A stretch of 64,000 nt of DNA from Chryseobacterium sp. C-71 (GCF_020911865.1 NZ_CP087131.1:3100001-3164000); one strand, 5' to 3'; shown: positions 8,268 to 19,326, counted from the first letter of the stretch. Numbers and translations are program-made. Notes: a model not told the origin generated them from the sequence alone.

Positions 8268-10556
8268 ATGTCGAATAAAACTAACCGCGACGAAAAAAAT
8301 TTCAATCAGGCCGCGCTAGATTATCATAAAGCAGAACCGAAAGGGAAAATTGAAGTCATTCCTTCAAAGCCACACTCTTCGCAGAGAGATTTGTCACTGG
8401 CATATTCTCCGGGAGTTGCAGTGCCTTGTATGGAAATTCACCACAATCCTGAAACGGTTTATGATTACACAGGAAAAGGAAATTTGGTTGCAGTGATCTC
8501 AAACGGAACTGCAGTTCTTGGTTTGGGTGACATTGGTGCCGAAGCGTCAAAACCTGTAATGGAAGGAAAGGGTCTTTTGTTTAAAATCTTCGCAGACATC
8601 AATGTTTTTGATATTGAAATCGACGAAAAAGATCCTGATAAATTTATACAAATTGTAAAAGGTATTGCCCCAACTTTTGGCGGAATCAACCTTGAAGATA
8701 TCAAAGCTCCGGAAGCATTCTATATCGAACAAAGATTAAAAGAGGAATTAGATATTCCATTAATGCACGATGACCAGCATGGAACAGCGATTATTTCTGC
8801 AGCGGCATTAATCAATTCGCTTCAGATTGCCAATAAAAATATCGAAGAAGTAAAAATGGTGGTGAACGGAGCAGGAGCGGCAGCTGTTGCCTGTGCCAAT
8901 CTCTATATTTCTTTAGGTTTGAAAAGAGAAAATATTTTAATGTGCGACAGCAAAGGAGTTATCAATCATAAAAGAGAAAACCTTACGCCTGAAAAAATAG
9001 ATTTTATTGCTCAGACGGATATTGAAACTTTAGAAGATGCTTGTAAAGGGGCAGATGTATTCATTGGTTTATCTAAAGGAAATGTGATGACACCGGAGAT
9101 GCTGAGCAGTATGTCAGAAAACCCGATTGTTTTCGCATTATCAAATCCTGATCCTGAGATTGCTTATGATTTGGCACTTGCTACAAGAAAAGATGTGATC
9201 ATGGCAACGGGAAGAAGTGATTATCCTAATCAGGTGAACAACGTTCTTGGTTTCCCTTATATTTTCCGTGGTGCTTTGGATGTTCAGGCAAAAGGTATTA
9301 ATGAAGAAATGAAATTAGCAGCCGTTCATGCGATTGCTGATTTGGCTAAAGAACCGGTTCCTGAAGCGGTAATTTTAGCATATAACGTTCAGAATTTACA
9401 GTTCGGAAGAGAATATTTTATTCCGAAACCATTTGATAACAGACTGATTACCAAAGTCTCAAGCGCTGTTGCAAAAGCAGCAATTGACAGTGGAATTGCA
9501 AGAAAAACCATCACAGATTTCGACGAATACGAAACTCAGCTTCTCGACAGAATGGGAAGAGATGAGAAGTTGGTGAGAATGATGCAGAACCGTGCAAAAG
9601 CTAATCCTAAGAGAATTACTTTAGGAAACGCTGAGGAATACAACGTTCTGAAAGCAGCTCAGATTCTTTACGAAGAAGGAATTGCTTACCCTAGTCTTTT
9701 AGGAGATAAAAAATACGTCAAAGAACAGATGGAGCGTTTCGGAATTAACATTGATGTTCCGATTATCGACCCAAGTGATGACGATCAGAAAGAAAACAGA
9801 AAAAAATACAGAGAAACACTTTGGAAACTTCGTCAGAGAAAAGGGATGAACGAGTACAAGGCAAAAAGATATGTTCGCCAGAGAGACTACTTCGGGCCTT
9901 TGATGCTGAAGCATGGGGATACAGACGGATTGATTGTAGGTTTTTCTAAAAATTATGTTTCGACTTTAAGACCTGTTTTAGAGGTTATCGAAAAAGAAAA
10001 AGGAGTTGAAAAAGTGGCGGCAATGATGATGATTCTGTCTGAAAAGAAACCGATTTTCTTCGCAGATACTTCGATCAATCAAAATCCTACTGCTGAAGAT
10101 TTGGTGAATATTGCTAAAATGGCAGAACATACGGTGAAATCTTTTGCGATCGAACCAAGAATTGCGATGCTAGGTTTTGAAAATTTCTCAGCGATTTCTG
10201 AGACTTCGAAGAAGGTTGCAAAAGCAGTAACAATTCTTCACGAGAAATTCCCGAAAATGATTGTTGATGGAGAAATTCAACCTGATTTTGCAATGAATGC
10301 AGATCATTTGAGCGATTACCCATTCTCAAAATTAGGAACAACTCCTGCAAACACATTCATTTTCCCAAATTTGGAATCAGCCAATCTATCTTACAAAATC
10401 ATCAGAGGAATGAAGGTTGCGCAGGTAATCGGACCGATTTTGATGGGACTGAAACAGCCTGTTCACGTTTTACAGATGCGTTCTAGTGTTGACGAGATTG
10501 TGAATTTGGCAACGGTTGCAGTTTTGGATGCGCAGAGAAGAGAAGCCAAGAAGTAG
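8268..10556 (+). CDS. maeB: NADP-dependent malic enzyme with phosphotransacetylase-like domain
   Basis: 762 residues, the length of the two-domain MaeB type. Residues ~10-430 are the malic enzyme: SLAYSPGVAVPC, MHDDQHGTAIISAAALINS (metal and substrate site), the Rossmann motif VVNGAGAAAVACA and VFALSNPDPEIAYDLA. Residues ~440-762 resemble phosphate acetyltransferase (DFAMNADHLSDYPFSKL, FIFPNLESANLSYKI), which in MaeB is regulatory (acetyl-CoA sensing) rather than catalytic. It converts malate to pyruvate and CO2 with reduction of NADP. The gene ends at a terminator just downstream. Confidence 0.95.
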   Translation: MSNKTNRDEKNFNQAALDYHKAEPKGKIEVIPSKPHSSQRDLSLAYSPGVAVPCMEIHHNPETVYDYTGKGNLVAVISNGTAVLGLGDIGAEASKPVMEGKGLLFKIFADINVFDIEIDEKDPDKFIQIVKGIAPTFGGINLEDIKAPEAFYIEQRLKEELDIPLMHDDQHGTAIISAAALINSLQIANKNIEEVKMVVNGAGAAAVACANLYISLGLKRENILMCDSKGVINHKRENLTPEKIDFIAQTDIETLEDACKGADVFIGLSKGNVMTPEMLSSMSENPIVFALSNPDPEIAYDLALATRKDVIMATGRSDYPNQVNNVLGFPYIFRGALDVQAKGINEEMKLAAVHAIADLAKEPVPEAVILAYNVQNLQFGREYFIPKPFDNRLITKVSSAVAKAAIDSGIARKTITDFDEYETQLLDRMGRDEKLVRMMQNRAKANPKRITLGNAEEYNVLKAAQILYEEGIAYPSLLGDKKYVKEQMERFGINIDVPIIDPSDDDQKENRKKYRETLWKLRQRKGMNEYKAKRYVRQRDYFGPLMLKHGDTDGLIVGFSKNYVSTLRPVLEVIEKEKGVEKVAAMMMILSEKKPIFFADTSINQNPTAEDLVNIAKMAEHTVKSFAIEPRIAMLGFENFSAISETSKKVAKAVTILHEKFPKMIVDGEIQPDFAMNADHLSDYPFSKLGTTPANTFIFPNLESANLSYKIIRGMKVAQVIGPILMGLKQPVHVLQMRSSVDEIVNLATVAVLDAQRREAKK

Positions 10557-10583
10557 AAAATCATCAATTATTTACACATAGAG

Positions 10584-10619
10584 AAACTCCAATTCATTTT
10601 GGAGTTTTTGTTTTTTTTA
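10584..10619 (+). terminator. Terminator after maeB
   Basis: A 9-bp stem (AAACTCCAA, 10584-10592, complement 10599-10607) with a 6-nt loop is followed by a T-rich run. Confidence 0.85.
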
Positions 10620-10702
10620 GTTAAATCATTGTCTTTGCAATGACAATAAAAGTTAAATATCATTCTTATGTTAAATGAATTTATTACTTAGTTTAAATTA
10701 CT

Positions 10703-10710
10703 ATATTTGG
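10703..10710 (+). promoter_or_regulatory. -7 box upstream of ruvA
   Basis: TATATTTG is an exact TAnnTTTG box 15 bp before the ruvA ATG, after the maeB terminator. No good TTG box is seen at the usual distance. This promoter probably drives ruvA and sprA together. Confidence 0.6.
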
Positions 10711-10725
10711 AAGTTATAAAAAATA

Positions 10726-11313
10726 ATGATGATATTTTCTTTACAAGGAATTGTTCAGGAGCTTACACCAACTTACACCGTAATCAATGTCAATGGCGTT
10801 GGGTACTATGTTGGTATCAGTCTGATGACTTCACAAACCCTGACTTTGAATCAGGAAACCATGCTTTTTATCCAACAGATTATACGCGAAGACGCACATT
10901 TACTTTTCGGTTTTAAGACTCGTTCTGAAAAAGAAATGTTTAATCTCTTAATAAGTGTTAACGGAGTTGGTGCTGTATCAGCATTGATTTTACTGTCAAC
11001 TTTAAGCCTTTCTGAGATTGCTACAGCTATACTTTCCAAAAATAGTGCCGTTATTCAGAAAGCGAAAGGTTTGGGGACAAAAACAGCGGAAAGAATCATT
11101 GTAGATTTGAAAGATAAAGTCCAGAAATTCGGCAGTGTAGAAGAAAATAATTCTGTGTTGGCAAATAATAAAAGTAAGGATGAGGCGTTATCTGCATTAG
11201 AAGTTTTAGGGATTTCTAAGAGGATGAGTGAGAAGATTGCTGATCGTATCATCAAGCAGGATCCGGAGATTTCTGTTGAAGAATTGGTAAAACAAATTTT
11301 AAAAAATATTTAA
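10726..11313 (+). CDS. ruvA: Holliday junction branch-migration protein RuvA
   Basis: 195 residues, the usual length. The N-terminal OB-fold (MIFSLQGIVQELTPTYTVIN, GVGYYVGIS) is followed by two helix-hairpin-helix motifs (LLISVNGVGAVSALILLSTL and AKGLGTKTAERIIVDLKDKV). The C-terminal domain III (KDEALSALEVLGISK) contacts RuvB. RuvA tetramers hold the four-way junction for the RuvB motor. Two adjacent ATGs (10726, 10729) are equally possible starts. The stop codon lies a few bases before sprA, so the two genes form an operon. Confidence 0.95.
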   Translation: MMIFSLQGIVQELTPTYTVINVNGVGYYVGISLMTSQTLTLNQETMLFIQQIIREDAHLLFGFKTRSEKEMFNLLISVNGVGAVSALILLSTLSLSEIATAILSKNSAVIQKAKGLGTKTAERIIVDLKDKVQKFGSVEENNSVLANNKSKDEALSALEVLGISKRMSEKIADRIIKQDPEISVEELVKQILKNI

Positions 11314-11319
11314 CTTTTG

Positions 11320-14300
11320 GTGGAAAATAATAAGTTTCTCAAGATATATTCGTTCCTGTCATTTTTATTCTTGTCAATAAATCTATTTGGGCAGGTAAAT
11401 CCGGAAGCATTTTCGATAAAAAGAGATTACAAAGTAAGTGATCCTACCTATTACGAAGGCTACTACGATATCAAAACCGGGATGTACTATGTATATCCTA
11501 AAATCGGAAATACCATTACGGGGCAACCCACTGCAATGTCACCGGAAGATTACAAAGAATTTATGGAGGCTCAGCAGGCAAGAGCTTATTATAAAGATAA
11601 ATCTGAACGATACAGTCTGCTTTTCAGGAAAGATACTTCCGAGGCTCAGAGAAAAGGTTTGATTCCTTCTTTGACAATCAATAACAGGCTTTTTGAAGCC
11701 ATTTTCGGGAGTAATAAAATTGAAATTATTCCTTCAGGATATGCCTCTTTCGACTTTGCAGGTTTGTATCAAAAAATAGATAACCCTTTAATTTTACCTC
11801 AAAACAGAACCAGTTTTACCTTTGATATTGACCAAAGAATTCAGTTGGGTTTAATTGGGAAAGTGGGTGAAAACCTTCAGCTAAAAGCCAATTACGATAC
11901 ACAAAGCGGTTTTGCTTTTGAGAACCGAATGAATTTGGTTTGGCAGGCAAAAGGAAGTTGGAAAGATCTTCAGACAAAAGGTTTGGGAGAGGTCAACAAA
12001 CCGAGCGCAGGAGGTGAAGACAAAATCATCAAAAGAGTTGAATTTGGTAACGTTAATATGCCACTTTCTACAAGCTTAATTCGTGGTTCAGAATCACTTT
12101 TCGGGGTGAAAACTGAATTTCAATTAGGAAAAACTTACGGAACAGTGGTGCTTTCACAACAACAGGGTGAAGCTAGAAACATTGTCGTACAGGGCGGTGG
12201 CGTGATGAATACCTTTAAAGTAAATGCTATTGATTACGAAGATAATCAGCATTACTTCATCGGACATTATTTCCTTAATAATTATGACAATGCATTACTG
12301 AATTATCCGCAGATCAACTCAAGAATCAGCATCAGTAGAATGGAAGTCTGGGTTTTAGACCAAGCAAACTCCAATTTAGCCTATCAGAAAAGTATCGTCG
12401 GAATCCGAGATTTGGGAGACGGAGCTTCTGGCTTGCCGGATAACTCTCAAAACGGAATTTATTCTGCCGTTACCGGTTTAGGAGCAGGTTTGCGTGATGC
12501 CAATTCTGCTTACAATACAATTGCCGGACAGGTTCTTCCCAATTCAACAGGTGGAACTGAGGCTTACGGAGATGGCGAACAATTTATATTTAACAGAAAA
12601 GCAAGAAGATTAACGAGTACAGAATTTACCTTTCATCCGCAGTTAGGGTATATTTCATTAAATCAAAGACTGAATGATAATCAGCTTTTGGCAGTTTCTT
12701 ATTCTTACACCGTAAACGGAACCAACCAGGTGTATAAAGTCGGAGAATTTTCTGAGGAAAGTCCGGTTTTGGTAACTAAAGTTTTGAAACCGAATACCAC
12801 TGTAAAAACAACATCACCAATGTGGAAATTGATGATGAAGAATATTTATGCGTTGGACGCAGGTCAGGTTGATCAGGATGGTTTCATTTTAAATATTTAC
12901 TACAGAGATGCACAAACCGGAGGTAAAGTAAATTATCTTCCAAATACATCAGTACAGGATACCAATTTATTGAAATTATTAAATTGGGATCGACTGAATG
13001 TCAACGGCGATTTACAGAATAGTAATGGAGTTCTCGGTGATGGAGTTTTTGACTTTGTCAACGGAATCACCATCCGTCCGGAATTAGGAAAACTTATTTA
13101 TACGAAAGTAGAGCCTTTCGGAAGTTATATGGCAGGTCTTGTGGGGAATAATCCGCAATATGTGTTTAGTGATTTATATAATCAACAAAAACAAGTTGCC
13201 ACTGCCAGCAACCTTGCTCAGCGATACACGATGGAAGGTCGTTACAAAGGTGCTCAGGGACAAGGTATTTCTTTGGGCGCAGTAAACGTGCCTCAGGGTT
13301 CTGTAAAAGTTGCGGCAAACGGGGTACAGCTGACAGAGGGTGTTGACTTTACCGTTGATTATATGCTTGGGACAGTAACCATCATCAACGAAAACGTAAA
13401 ACAGTCTGGTCAGGCAATCAATATTTCATTAGAAAACCAATTGACTTTCAACACTCAGAGAAAAAGATTTTTAGGGGTAAATTTAGAAAGAAGAGTCAGC
13501 GAAAACTTTATCTTCGGTGGAACGGTTGTTAATTATTCTGAATCTCCGCTTACTCAAAAAGTAAACTACGGTCAGGAAGCCGTGAACAATACGATGGCGG
13601 GCATCAACATGATGTACAATAATCAGCTTCCTTTCCTGACAAGATTAACAGATAAAATTCCTGGAATCAACACAGAAGCTCCGTCTAATTTGAACTTCAA
13701 AATGGAAGGTGCCTATTTACTTCCGGGAATCAATAAAGGAACAAACGATCAGTCATATATTGATGATTTTGAACAGACAACTTCAAAAATTTCATTAAAA
13801 GAACCTGCAGCGTGGAGTTTGGCTTCAAAACCTGAGAAAAATCAAAATTATCCGATTTTCAGTGGAGCTGGAGCCAATGATAATGTTACCAATGGCTATG
13901 GTAGAGGTTTGCTATCTTGGTATAATATTGACCCGAGATTCTGGGGAGTTGGAGGCAGAGCTCCGGTAGGAATTACGGCACAGTCGGTTTCCAATCACGC
14001 TTCACGAAGGGTGCAGTTTTCAGAAATCTTTAACAATAGAGATTTTGTAGCGGGCGAGCAGACGTTTACCAATACTTTTGATATTTCATATTATCCTGCA
14101 GAAAAAGGTCCTTATAATGTCAATCCAAATTCGGAAACTGTGCAGCAAAGATGGGCAGGGATTATGAGACCTATTCAGGTTTCCAACTTCGTGAATTCAA
14201 ACATCGAATATGTAGAATTCTGGATGATGGATCCTTATGCAGACGGAAATAATTTAGGTACAGATCCTAAACTTTTGCTTCATTTAGGAAACGTAAGTGA

Positions 14301-17300
14301 AGATATTTTGAAAGACGGATTGATGCAGTACGAAAACGGATTGCCTACACCTGCACAAACTTCATCTACATCAAATTCAAACTGGGGAACGCAGCCAAAG
14401 CAGCCACCAATTTTATATGCTTTCTCTAGCGAAGGTGATGATCGTACGATTCAGGATGCCGGATATGATGGTTTAAATTCTAATCAGGAAGGTTTGAAAT
14501 TCCCTACAAGTACGTTTGTGAATCCAGTTCTTAATCTTTCTGATCCTGCGGTTGATGATTTTGTATTTTATATGTCTGAGAAGTTTACAGGAAGTCAGGC
14601 AGCTTCGATTACGCAGCGTTACAAATATTTCAGAGGTCCTGAAGGCAATTCTCAAAGCAACTCTTTGGAAGTGGCTTCTCAAACTCCGGATGCGGAAGAT
14701 ATCAATAGAGATTATAACTTAGATCAAAGTGAAAATTATAACGAATATGTCGTTAGTCTTGCTGAGGCAAATTTAACTTTAGGTCAGAATAATATTGTAG
14801 ATGTAAAAACAGTCAATGCGACTTTCCAGAATGGACAGACTGATGATGTGAAATGGTATTTATTCAGAATTCCTGTTTCTAAATATGCAGAAGCTGGTGT
14901 TGGAGGTGATAAAGATGCTTCGGTACTTAATAATGTAAGGTTTGCAAGATTATTAATGACAGGATTTGAACAAACTTCTACGTTAAGATTCGGTACGATT
15001 GATTTGGTAAGATCAGACTGGAGAAGATACCCTAAAAATATTGCCAAGTTTACAGACGGTACAAATACTCCTGACCCTGCATTAGATGAAGGTACATTGA
15101 CCGATACCAACCCAAATAATTTTGAAGTAGGAAGTGTAAACATTGAAGAGAATGCACTAAACCAGCCACCTTACGTATTGCCTCCGGGAATTGACAGACA
15201 GGTATTGAGCGGAAATGCTGGTGCACAAAGACAAAATGAAGCTTCTCTATATATGAAAGCTACAGCGCTTCCAAACAATGAAGCAAAAGGCGTTTTCAAA
15301 AATGCTACATTGGATATGAGAAGATATAAAAAGCTAAAACTTTTTGTACACGCTCAGGATCCGAGCAACAAGGATTTGAATATTGGAAGAATAGATGAAA
15401 AAACAAAATTCTTCATCCGTTTTGGTAGTGATGCAACAGATAACTATTATGAATATGAAGCGTCGCTAAAACTTACTCCAAGATCAGCAACTGCGCCAAT
15501 GGAAATTTGGCCATTTGAAAATGAAGTAGATTTTGAAATTCAAAACTTTGTTGATGCTAAAATAAGAAGAGATAAAAATTCACCAAATAATATTGTTGAA
15601 AGATATGAAGATTCAGAATTTGGGGGAGGAGAGACGTTTAAAAAAATCTACATCAAAGGTCGTCCGAGTTTAGGAAATGTAACAACGATAATGGTGGGTA
15701 TCCGTAACGCTGGTGAAAGGGTGACTGCCTCTTTTGACAGGGTTCTTTGGGTCAACGAAATTCGTCTTTCGGAAATTGAAAACGACGGAGGTTATGCAGG
15801 AAATGCCAGCTTAAACTTCAACCTTGGAGATTTTGCAGTTGTCAACACAAGTGCATCATATACCTCAGTAGGTTTCGGAAATATAGATTCTAAACCGGCA
15901 GAAAGAAATCAGTCTACACAATCAGCTTTCAGTATCAATACGCAGGTGAATGTAGATAAATTCTTGCCAGAGAAAACGGGAGTGAAAATTCCGGTCAACT
16001 ATTCTTACTCTCAAACCATCGAAGATCCAAAATACAATCCTTTGGATACCGATGTTGAATTTAGCAAAGCTGCCAACAGAGAAGAGCTTAAAAAAGTAGC
16101 AAGAACATATACTCAACAGAGAAGTTTGGGTGTTGTGAATATGCACAAAGAACGTGTGAAAGAAAACAGTAAACCGAGATTCTACGATGTAGAAAACTTG
16201 TCTCTAACTGCGGTCTATAACGACGATTATTACAGAGATATTTATACCAAAAAGAACTACAGACAGTATTTCAGAGGGTTCTTAGATTATAATTATACAT
16301 TCAAGCCTTGGGTGATTAAGCCGTTCAATAAAATGATCAGCGACACCGCCAAGTCGACGAAGTATTTGAGATGGGTAAAGGAATTTAATTTTAATCCGGT
16401 TCCTACAAGATTATCTTTCAGAACAGAATTAGACAGAAATTATAACGAACTTGAATTTAGAAACATCGATGCTATTTTAAGCGGGAATTTGGGCGATGAC
16501 TTCGCTGCAATCAAAAACAGAAACTTCTATTTTGGTTGGCAGTATGGTTTAGGATTTAATTTTACTAAATCTTTAAAATTGGAAATCAACTCACGTACGA
16601 GAACACTAAATGATAATGTAGATGTCAACACAATGGATAATTCCTCCATTTTTGGCAATATGTTCAGAGCGGGAAGACCGGTGTTGTATAATCACAGAGT
16701 TCAGTTGAATTACAAATTACCATTCCAGCTTCTTCCGTATTTAGATTTTATTGATGCAGAATTGCAATATGGTTTCGAGTACAATTGGAATGCGAGATCA
16801 ACGGCTTTACTATCAAGCCCGGACGGAAGTTTAGGGTCAATCGGTCAAAATACGAGTGTTATTCAGGCTACAGCAACGGCAGATATTCCGAAGTTTTTTG
16901 GTCAGTTTAATTACTTCAAAAAAATGTCGACCACGCTCCAAAAGCGTAAGCAGGAAATGGATTCATTGAATAACGCATATACTCAGGCTTGGGACAAAAA
17001 GAGATATAAATTTAAAAGCTATAAGTTTAAAAACAAGTTATCGATTTTACAGAATGCAGCGTTTGTATTAACTTCATTCAAACAATTAGATGTTAATTAT
17101 TCTGAGAATAACGGTACCGTTCTACCAGGATTATTATCGGCGCCAAATGGATATGGTTATGGCCAAACTCTTGGTGGCCCAACGATTGGTTTCCTTTTCG
17201 GATCTCAGGCAGACATCAGACGTACCGTTATTGAAAACGGATGGGTGAGTGATTCAGAACTAATGATTGATCCTTATGTGAAAATGTCGACACGGGAGCT

Positions 17301-18405
17301 CCGAGCCAACTTACAGATGATGCCGGTCAATGATTTCAGGATCGATTTTAATGTATTGCAGACGTATAACAGAAATTTCTCACAAACCGGTTTCAACTTC
17401 CGAGACGATGATGGTTTCTCTAATCCGAATTTGACCTTTGCAAGTGATATGGTGAGCTATTCAAACTCAGTAATTCTTACCAGCACCTCATTCTCAACGG
17501 GTCAAGCCGTTTATGAGTCAATCAGACAAAATGCAAGAGTGATTTCGCAACAATTGGGTGGTGTTGTAGGAAATGATGGTTTCACAGATGGACACAGCAT
17601 TTCTAATGCTTATGTTTTAATCCCGGCATTCCGTGCTGCAGTGGAAGGTAAAAGTCCTGAACGAATTGGTAATGCCAAGAAAGCAGGAATGCCAATACCA
17701 AACTGGAGAATTGTTTATTCAGGTTTAAAAAACATCCCAATAATTAGCGGGCAGTTTACGAAGTTTGATATTTTACACAGCTATAATGCAACATATACTG
17801 CAACAGGAATACAGTCTAGCATTGATTATTTCAACAGCAAAAACGATGTAAGCAGTTCTCAAAGAGATGTGAATGATGATTATATCAATCCTTATACATT
17901 CTCTCAAGTAGGTTATGTGGAAGCATTTGCACCGCTTATCGGAATTGATGTGACGATGAGAAACAATATGCAGTTCGGGTTACAGTACAACAGGATGAGA
18001 ACTTTATTGTTAGGATTGGTTAACCATACACTTACTGAAGATTCAAATACAGAATATGTTGTAAGATTAGGATATATCGTCAGAAACTTCAGACTAGGAA
18101 ACATGGGTAACACAAGAGGTGCAAGAAGTAAAGGCAGCGATCTTAACATCAGGGGTGATATCTCATTGAGAGACAGCCGTACAAGCATCATGAATATCTT
18201 GTTAGATGATTCTCAAGTAACAGGCGGACAGAAGTTAATGAACATTAAATTATCTGCTGATTACAACGTTTCAGAAAACTTAAACTTAAGGTTATTCTAC
18301 GAGCAGATGACTTCAAAATACAAGATATCAACGGCGTTCCCGTTATCAACCATCAGAGCTGGTATCTCAGCAACATTCACTTTTGGTGATTCCGGAGGAT
18401 TCTAA
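11320..18405 (+). CDS. sprA: SprA, giant outer-membrane channel of type IX secretion
   Basis: About 2360 residues, the normal size for SprA/Sov. The start is GTG (11320) or TTG (11317), since no ATG gives the signal peptide (FLKIYSFLSFLFLSINLFGQ). Early segments with the family pattern include PSGYASFDFAGLYQ, LGLIGKVGENLQLKANYDTQ and VKRVEFGNVNMPLS-like stretches. The rest alternates beta strands through to the ending GISATFTFGDSGGF. SprA forms a very large beta-barrel channel that exports proteins with C-terminal sorting domains and supports gliding in relatives. It follows ruvA with almost no gap. An IS3 element is inserted 7 bp after the stop codon. Confidence 0.96.
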   Translation: MENNKFLKIYSFLSFLFLSINLFGQVNPEAFSIKRDYKVSDPTYYEGYYDIKTGMYYVYPKIGNTITGQPTAMSPEDYKEFMEAQQARAYYKDKSERYSLLFRKDTSEAQRKGLIPSLTINNRLFEAIFGSNKIEIIPSGYASFDFAGLYQKIDNPLILPQNRTSFTFDIDQRIQLGLIGKVGENLQLKANYDTQSGFAFENRMNLVWQAKGSWKDLQTKGLGEVNKPSAGGEDKIIKRVEFGNVNMPLSTSLIRGSESLFGVKTEFQLGKTYGTVVLSQQQGEARNIVVQGGGVMNTFKVNAIDYEDNQHYFIGHYFLNNYDNALLNYPQINSRISISRMEVWVLDQANSNLAYQKSIVGIRDLGDGASGLPDNSQNGIYSAVTGLGAGLRDANSAYNTIAGQVLPNSTGGTEAYGDGEQFIFNRKARRLTSTEFTFHPQLGYISLNQRLNDNQLLAVSYSYTVNGTNQVYKVGEFSEESPVLVTKVLKPNTTVKTTSPMWKLMMKNIYALDAGQVDQDGFILNIYYRDAQTGGKVNYLPNTSVQDTNLLKLLNWDRLNVNGDLQNSNGVLGDGVFDFVNGITIRPELGKLIYTKVEPFGSYMAGLVGNNPQYVFSDLYNQQKQVATASNLAQRYTMEGRYKGAQGQGISLGAVNVPQGSVKVAANGVQLTEGVDFTVDYMLGTVTIINENVKQSGQAINISLENQLTFNTQRKRFLGVNLERRVSENFIFGGTVVNYSESPLTQKVNYGQEAVNNTMAGINMMYNNQLPFLTRLTDKIPGINTEAPSNLNFKMEGAYLLPGINKGTNDQSYIDDFEQTTSKISLKEPAAWSLASKPEKNQNYPIFSGAGANDNVTNGYGRGLLSWYNIDPRFWGVGGRAPVGITAQSVSNHASRRVQFSEIFNNRDFVAGEQTFTNTFDISYYPAEKGPYNVNPNSETVQQRWAGIMRPIQVSNFVNSNIEYVEFWMMDPYADGNNLGTDPKLLLHLGNVSEDILKDGLMQYENGLPTPAQTSSTSNSNWGTQPKQPPILYAFSSEGDDRTIQDAGYDGLNSNQEGLKFPTSTFVNPVLNLSDPAVDDFVFYMSEKFTGSQAASITQRYKYFRGPEGNSQSNSLEVASQTPDAEDINRDYNLDQSENYNEYVVSLAEANLTLGQNNIVDVKTVNATFQNGQTDDVKWYLFRIPVSKYAEAGVGGDKDASVLNNVRFARLLMTGFEQTSTLRFGTIDLVRSDWRRYPKNIAKFTDGTNTPDPALDEGTLTDTNPNNFEVGSVNIEENALNQPPYVLPPGIDRQVLSGNAGAQRQNEASLYMKATALPNNEAKGVFKNATLDMRRYKKLKLFVHAQDPSNKDLNIGRIDEKTKFFIRFGSDATDNYYEYEASLKLTPRSATAPMEIWPFENEVDFEIQNFVDAKIRRDKNSPNNIVERYEDSEFGGGETFKKIYIKGRPSLGNVTTIMVGIRNAGERVTASFDRVLWVNEIRLSEIENDGGYAGNASLNFNLGDFAVVNTSASYTSVGFGNIDSKPAERNQSTQSAFSINTQVNVDKFLPEKTGVKIPVNYSYSQTIEDPKYNPLDTDVEFSKAANREELKKVARTYTQQRSLGVVNMHKERVKENSKPRFYDVENLSLTAVYNDDYYRDIYTKKNYRQYFRGFLDYNYTFKPWVIKPFNKMISDTAKSTKYLRWVKEFNFNPVPTRLSFRTELDRNYNELEFRNIDAILSGNLGDDFAAIKNRNFYFGWQYGLGFNFTKSLKLEINSRTRTLNDNVDVNTMDNSSIFGNMFRAGRPVLYNHRVQLNYKLPFQLLPYLDFIDAELQYGFEYNWNARSTALLSSPDGSLGSIGQNTSVIQATATADIPKFFGQFNYFKKMSTTLQKRKQEMDSLNNAYTQAWDKKRYKFKSYKFKNKLSILQNAAFVLTSFKQLDVNYSENNGTVLPGLLSAPNGYGYGQTLGGPTIGFLFGSQADIRRTVIENGWVSDSELMIDPYVKMSTRELRANLQMMPVNDFRIDFNVLQTYNRNFSQTGFNFRDDDGFSNPNLTFASDMVSYSNSVILTSTSFSTGQAVYESIRQNARVISQQLGGVVGNDGFTDGHSISNAYVLIPAFRAAVEGKSPERIGNAKKAGMPIPNWRIVYSGLKNIPIISGQFTKFDILHSYNATYTATGIQSSIDYFNSKNDVSSSQRDVNDDYINPYTFSQVGYVEAFAPLIGIDVTMRNNMQFGLQYNRMRTLLLGLVNHTLTEDSNTEYVVRLGYIVRNFRLGNMGNTRGARSKGSDLNIRGDISLRDSRTSIMNILLDDSQVTGGQKLMNIKLSADYNVSENLNLRLFYEQMTSKYKISTAFPLSTIRAGISATFTFGDSGGF

Positions 18406-18460
18406 TAATAGTTGTCCCGTCCTAAAAAATCGATACAGATTATAGGTCAAAAATAAATAA

Positions 18461-19312
18461 TTAAACCAAAGCAAAAACGTTTTTGCTTTGGTTTTTTGTT
18501 TTATAGGTTTTCATTTTCAATACGGACTGTTCGTGCATTTGGTTTGGGGTTAAATAATGATTTGAAAAATGAGGTCTTACTTCATTGTATATTTGAATTG
18601 ACTCATTTACAACCCTTCTTCTTAATTTTGTTTCCATATCGTATTTATCAATATCAAATTCTTGTTTTAAAATTCCATTAATCCTTTCTGCCACTGCATT
18701 TTCGTAGGGGTCTGAGTTTTGCGTCATACTACAATTGATGTTGTGCTTTCCCAATAATCTTTGGTATTCATTAGAGCAATACTGCAGACCACGGTCAGAA
18801 TGATGGATTAACGATTCTAAATTCACTTTTTTATTTTTTAAAGCTTTCTTCAATGCAATTAAACTGCTTTCTGTATTTAAATTATTCGCAACGTGATGCC
18901 CAACAATTTTCTTGGAATATGCATCTGTTATTAAACTTAAATAACTCGGATTCTTTCTGTTTCCGATGTAAGTAATATCTGCCACCCAAACTTCATTGGG
19001 TTTAGTGATTTGATAGTCCAATATCATATTTCTGTGCTTTCTAAAGCGGTGGTGGGAGTTGGTCGTGACGTGATAACTTCTTTTTGGAACAATCAGTAAA
19101 TGATTGGCCCGTAAAATACCAAAGAACTTATCTCTGCCAATATTCAGAGCTCCTAAAGGTTCTTTCAACATAAAATACAGCTTTTTACCGCCAATCTTTG
19201 GTTGTAGTATACGTTTTTCTTCCACCAATGCGACCACTTGTTGAGCTTTGCTCATTCGCACTGTGCTGCGTTTCAAACTTCTATAATAGACTTGTCTATC
19301 CAATCCGGACAA
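18461..19312 (-). CDS. IS3-family transposase OrfB (DDE integrase core)
   Basis: 283 residues from an apparent TTG start, but the frame stays open upstream into orfA. The catalytic triad regions are VWVADITYIGNR (first Asp), LIHHSDRGLQYCSNEY (second Asp) and NAVAERINGILKQEF (Glu). An HTH_21-like region precedes the core. Expression is probably by -1 frameshifting from orfA near the A-rich stretch at 19333-19344, giving an OrfAB fusion, as is usual for IS3 elements. All three acidic residues are present, so the element may be active. Confidence 0.92.
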   Translation of the reverse strand: MSGLDRQVYYRSLKRSTVRMSKAQQVVALVEEKRILQPKIGGKKLYFMLKEPLGALNIGRDKFFGILRANHLLIVPKRSYHVTTNSHHRFRKHRNMILDYQITKPNEVWVADITYIGNRKNPSYLSLITDAYSKKIVGHHVANNLNTESSLIALKKALKNKKVNLESLIHHSDRGLQYCSNEYQRLLGKHNINCSMTQNSDPYENAVAERINGILKQEFDIDKYDMETKLRRRVVNESIQIYNEVRPHFSNHYLTPNQMHEQSVLKMKTYKTKNQSKNVFALV

Positions 19313-19326
19313 TCCACAGGTAAAAA

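Noticed and set aside
18461..19312. orfB of IS3 as a truncated transposase
   Set aside because: The frame is open upstream into orfA in the -1 phase and all catalytic residues are present, which fits normal frameshift expression.
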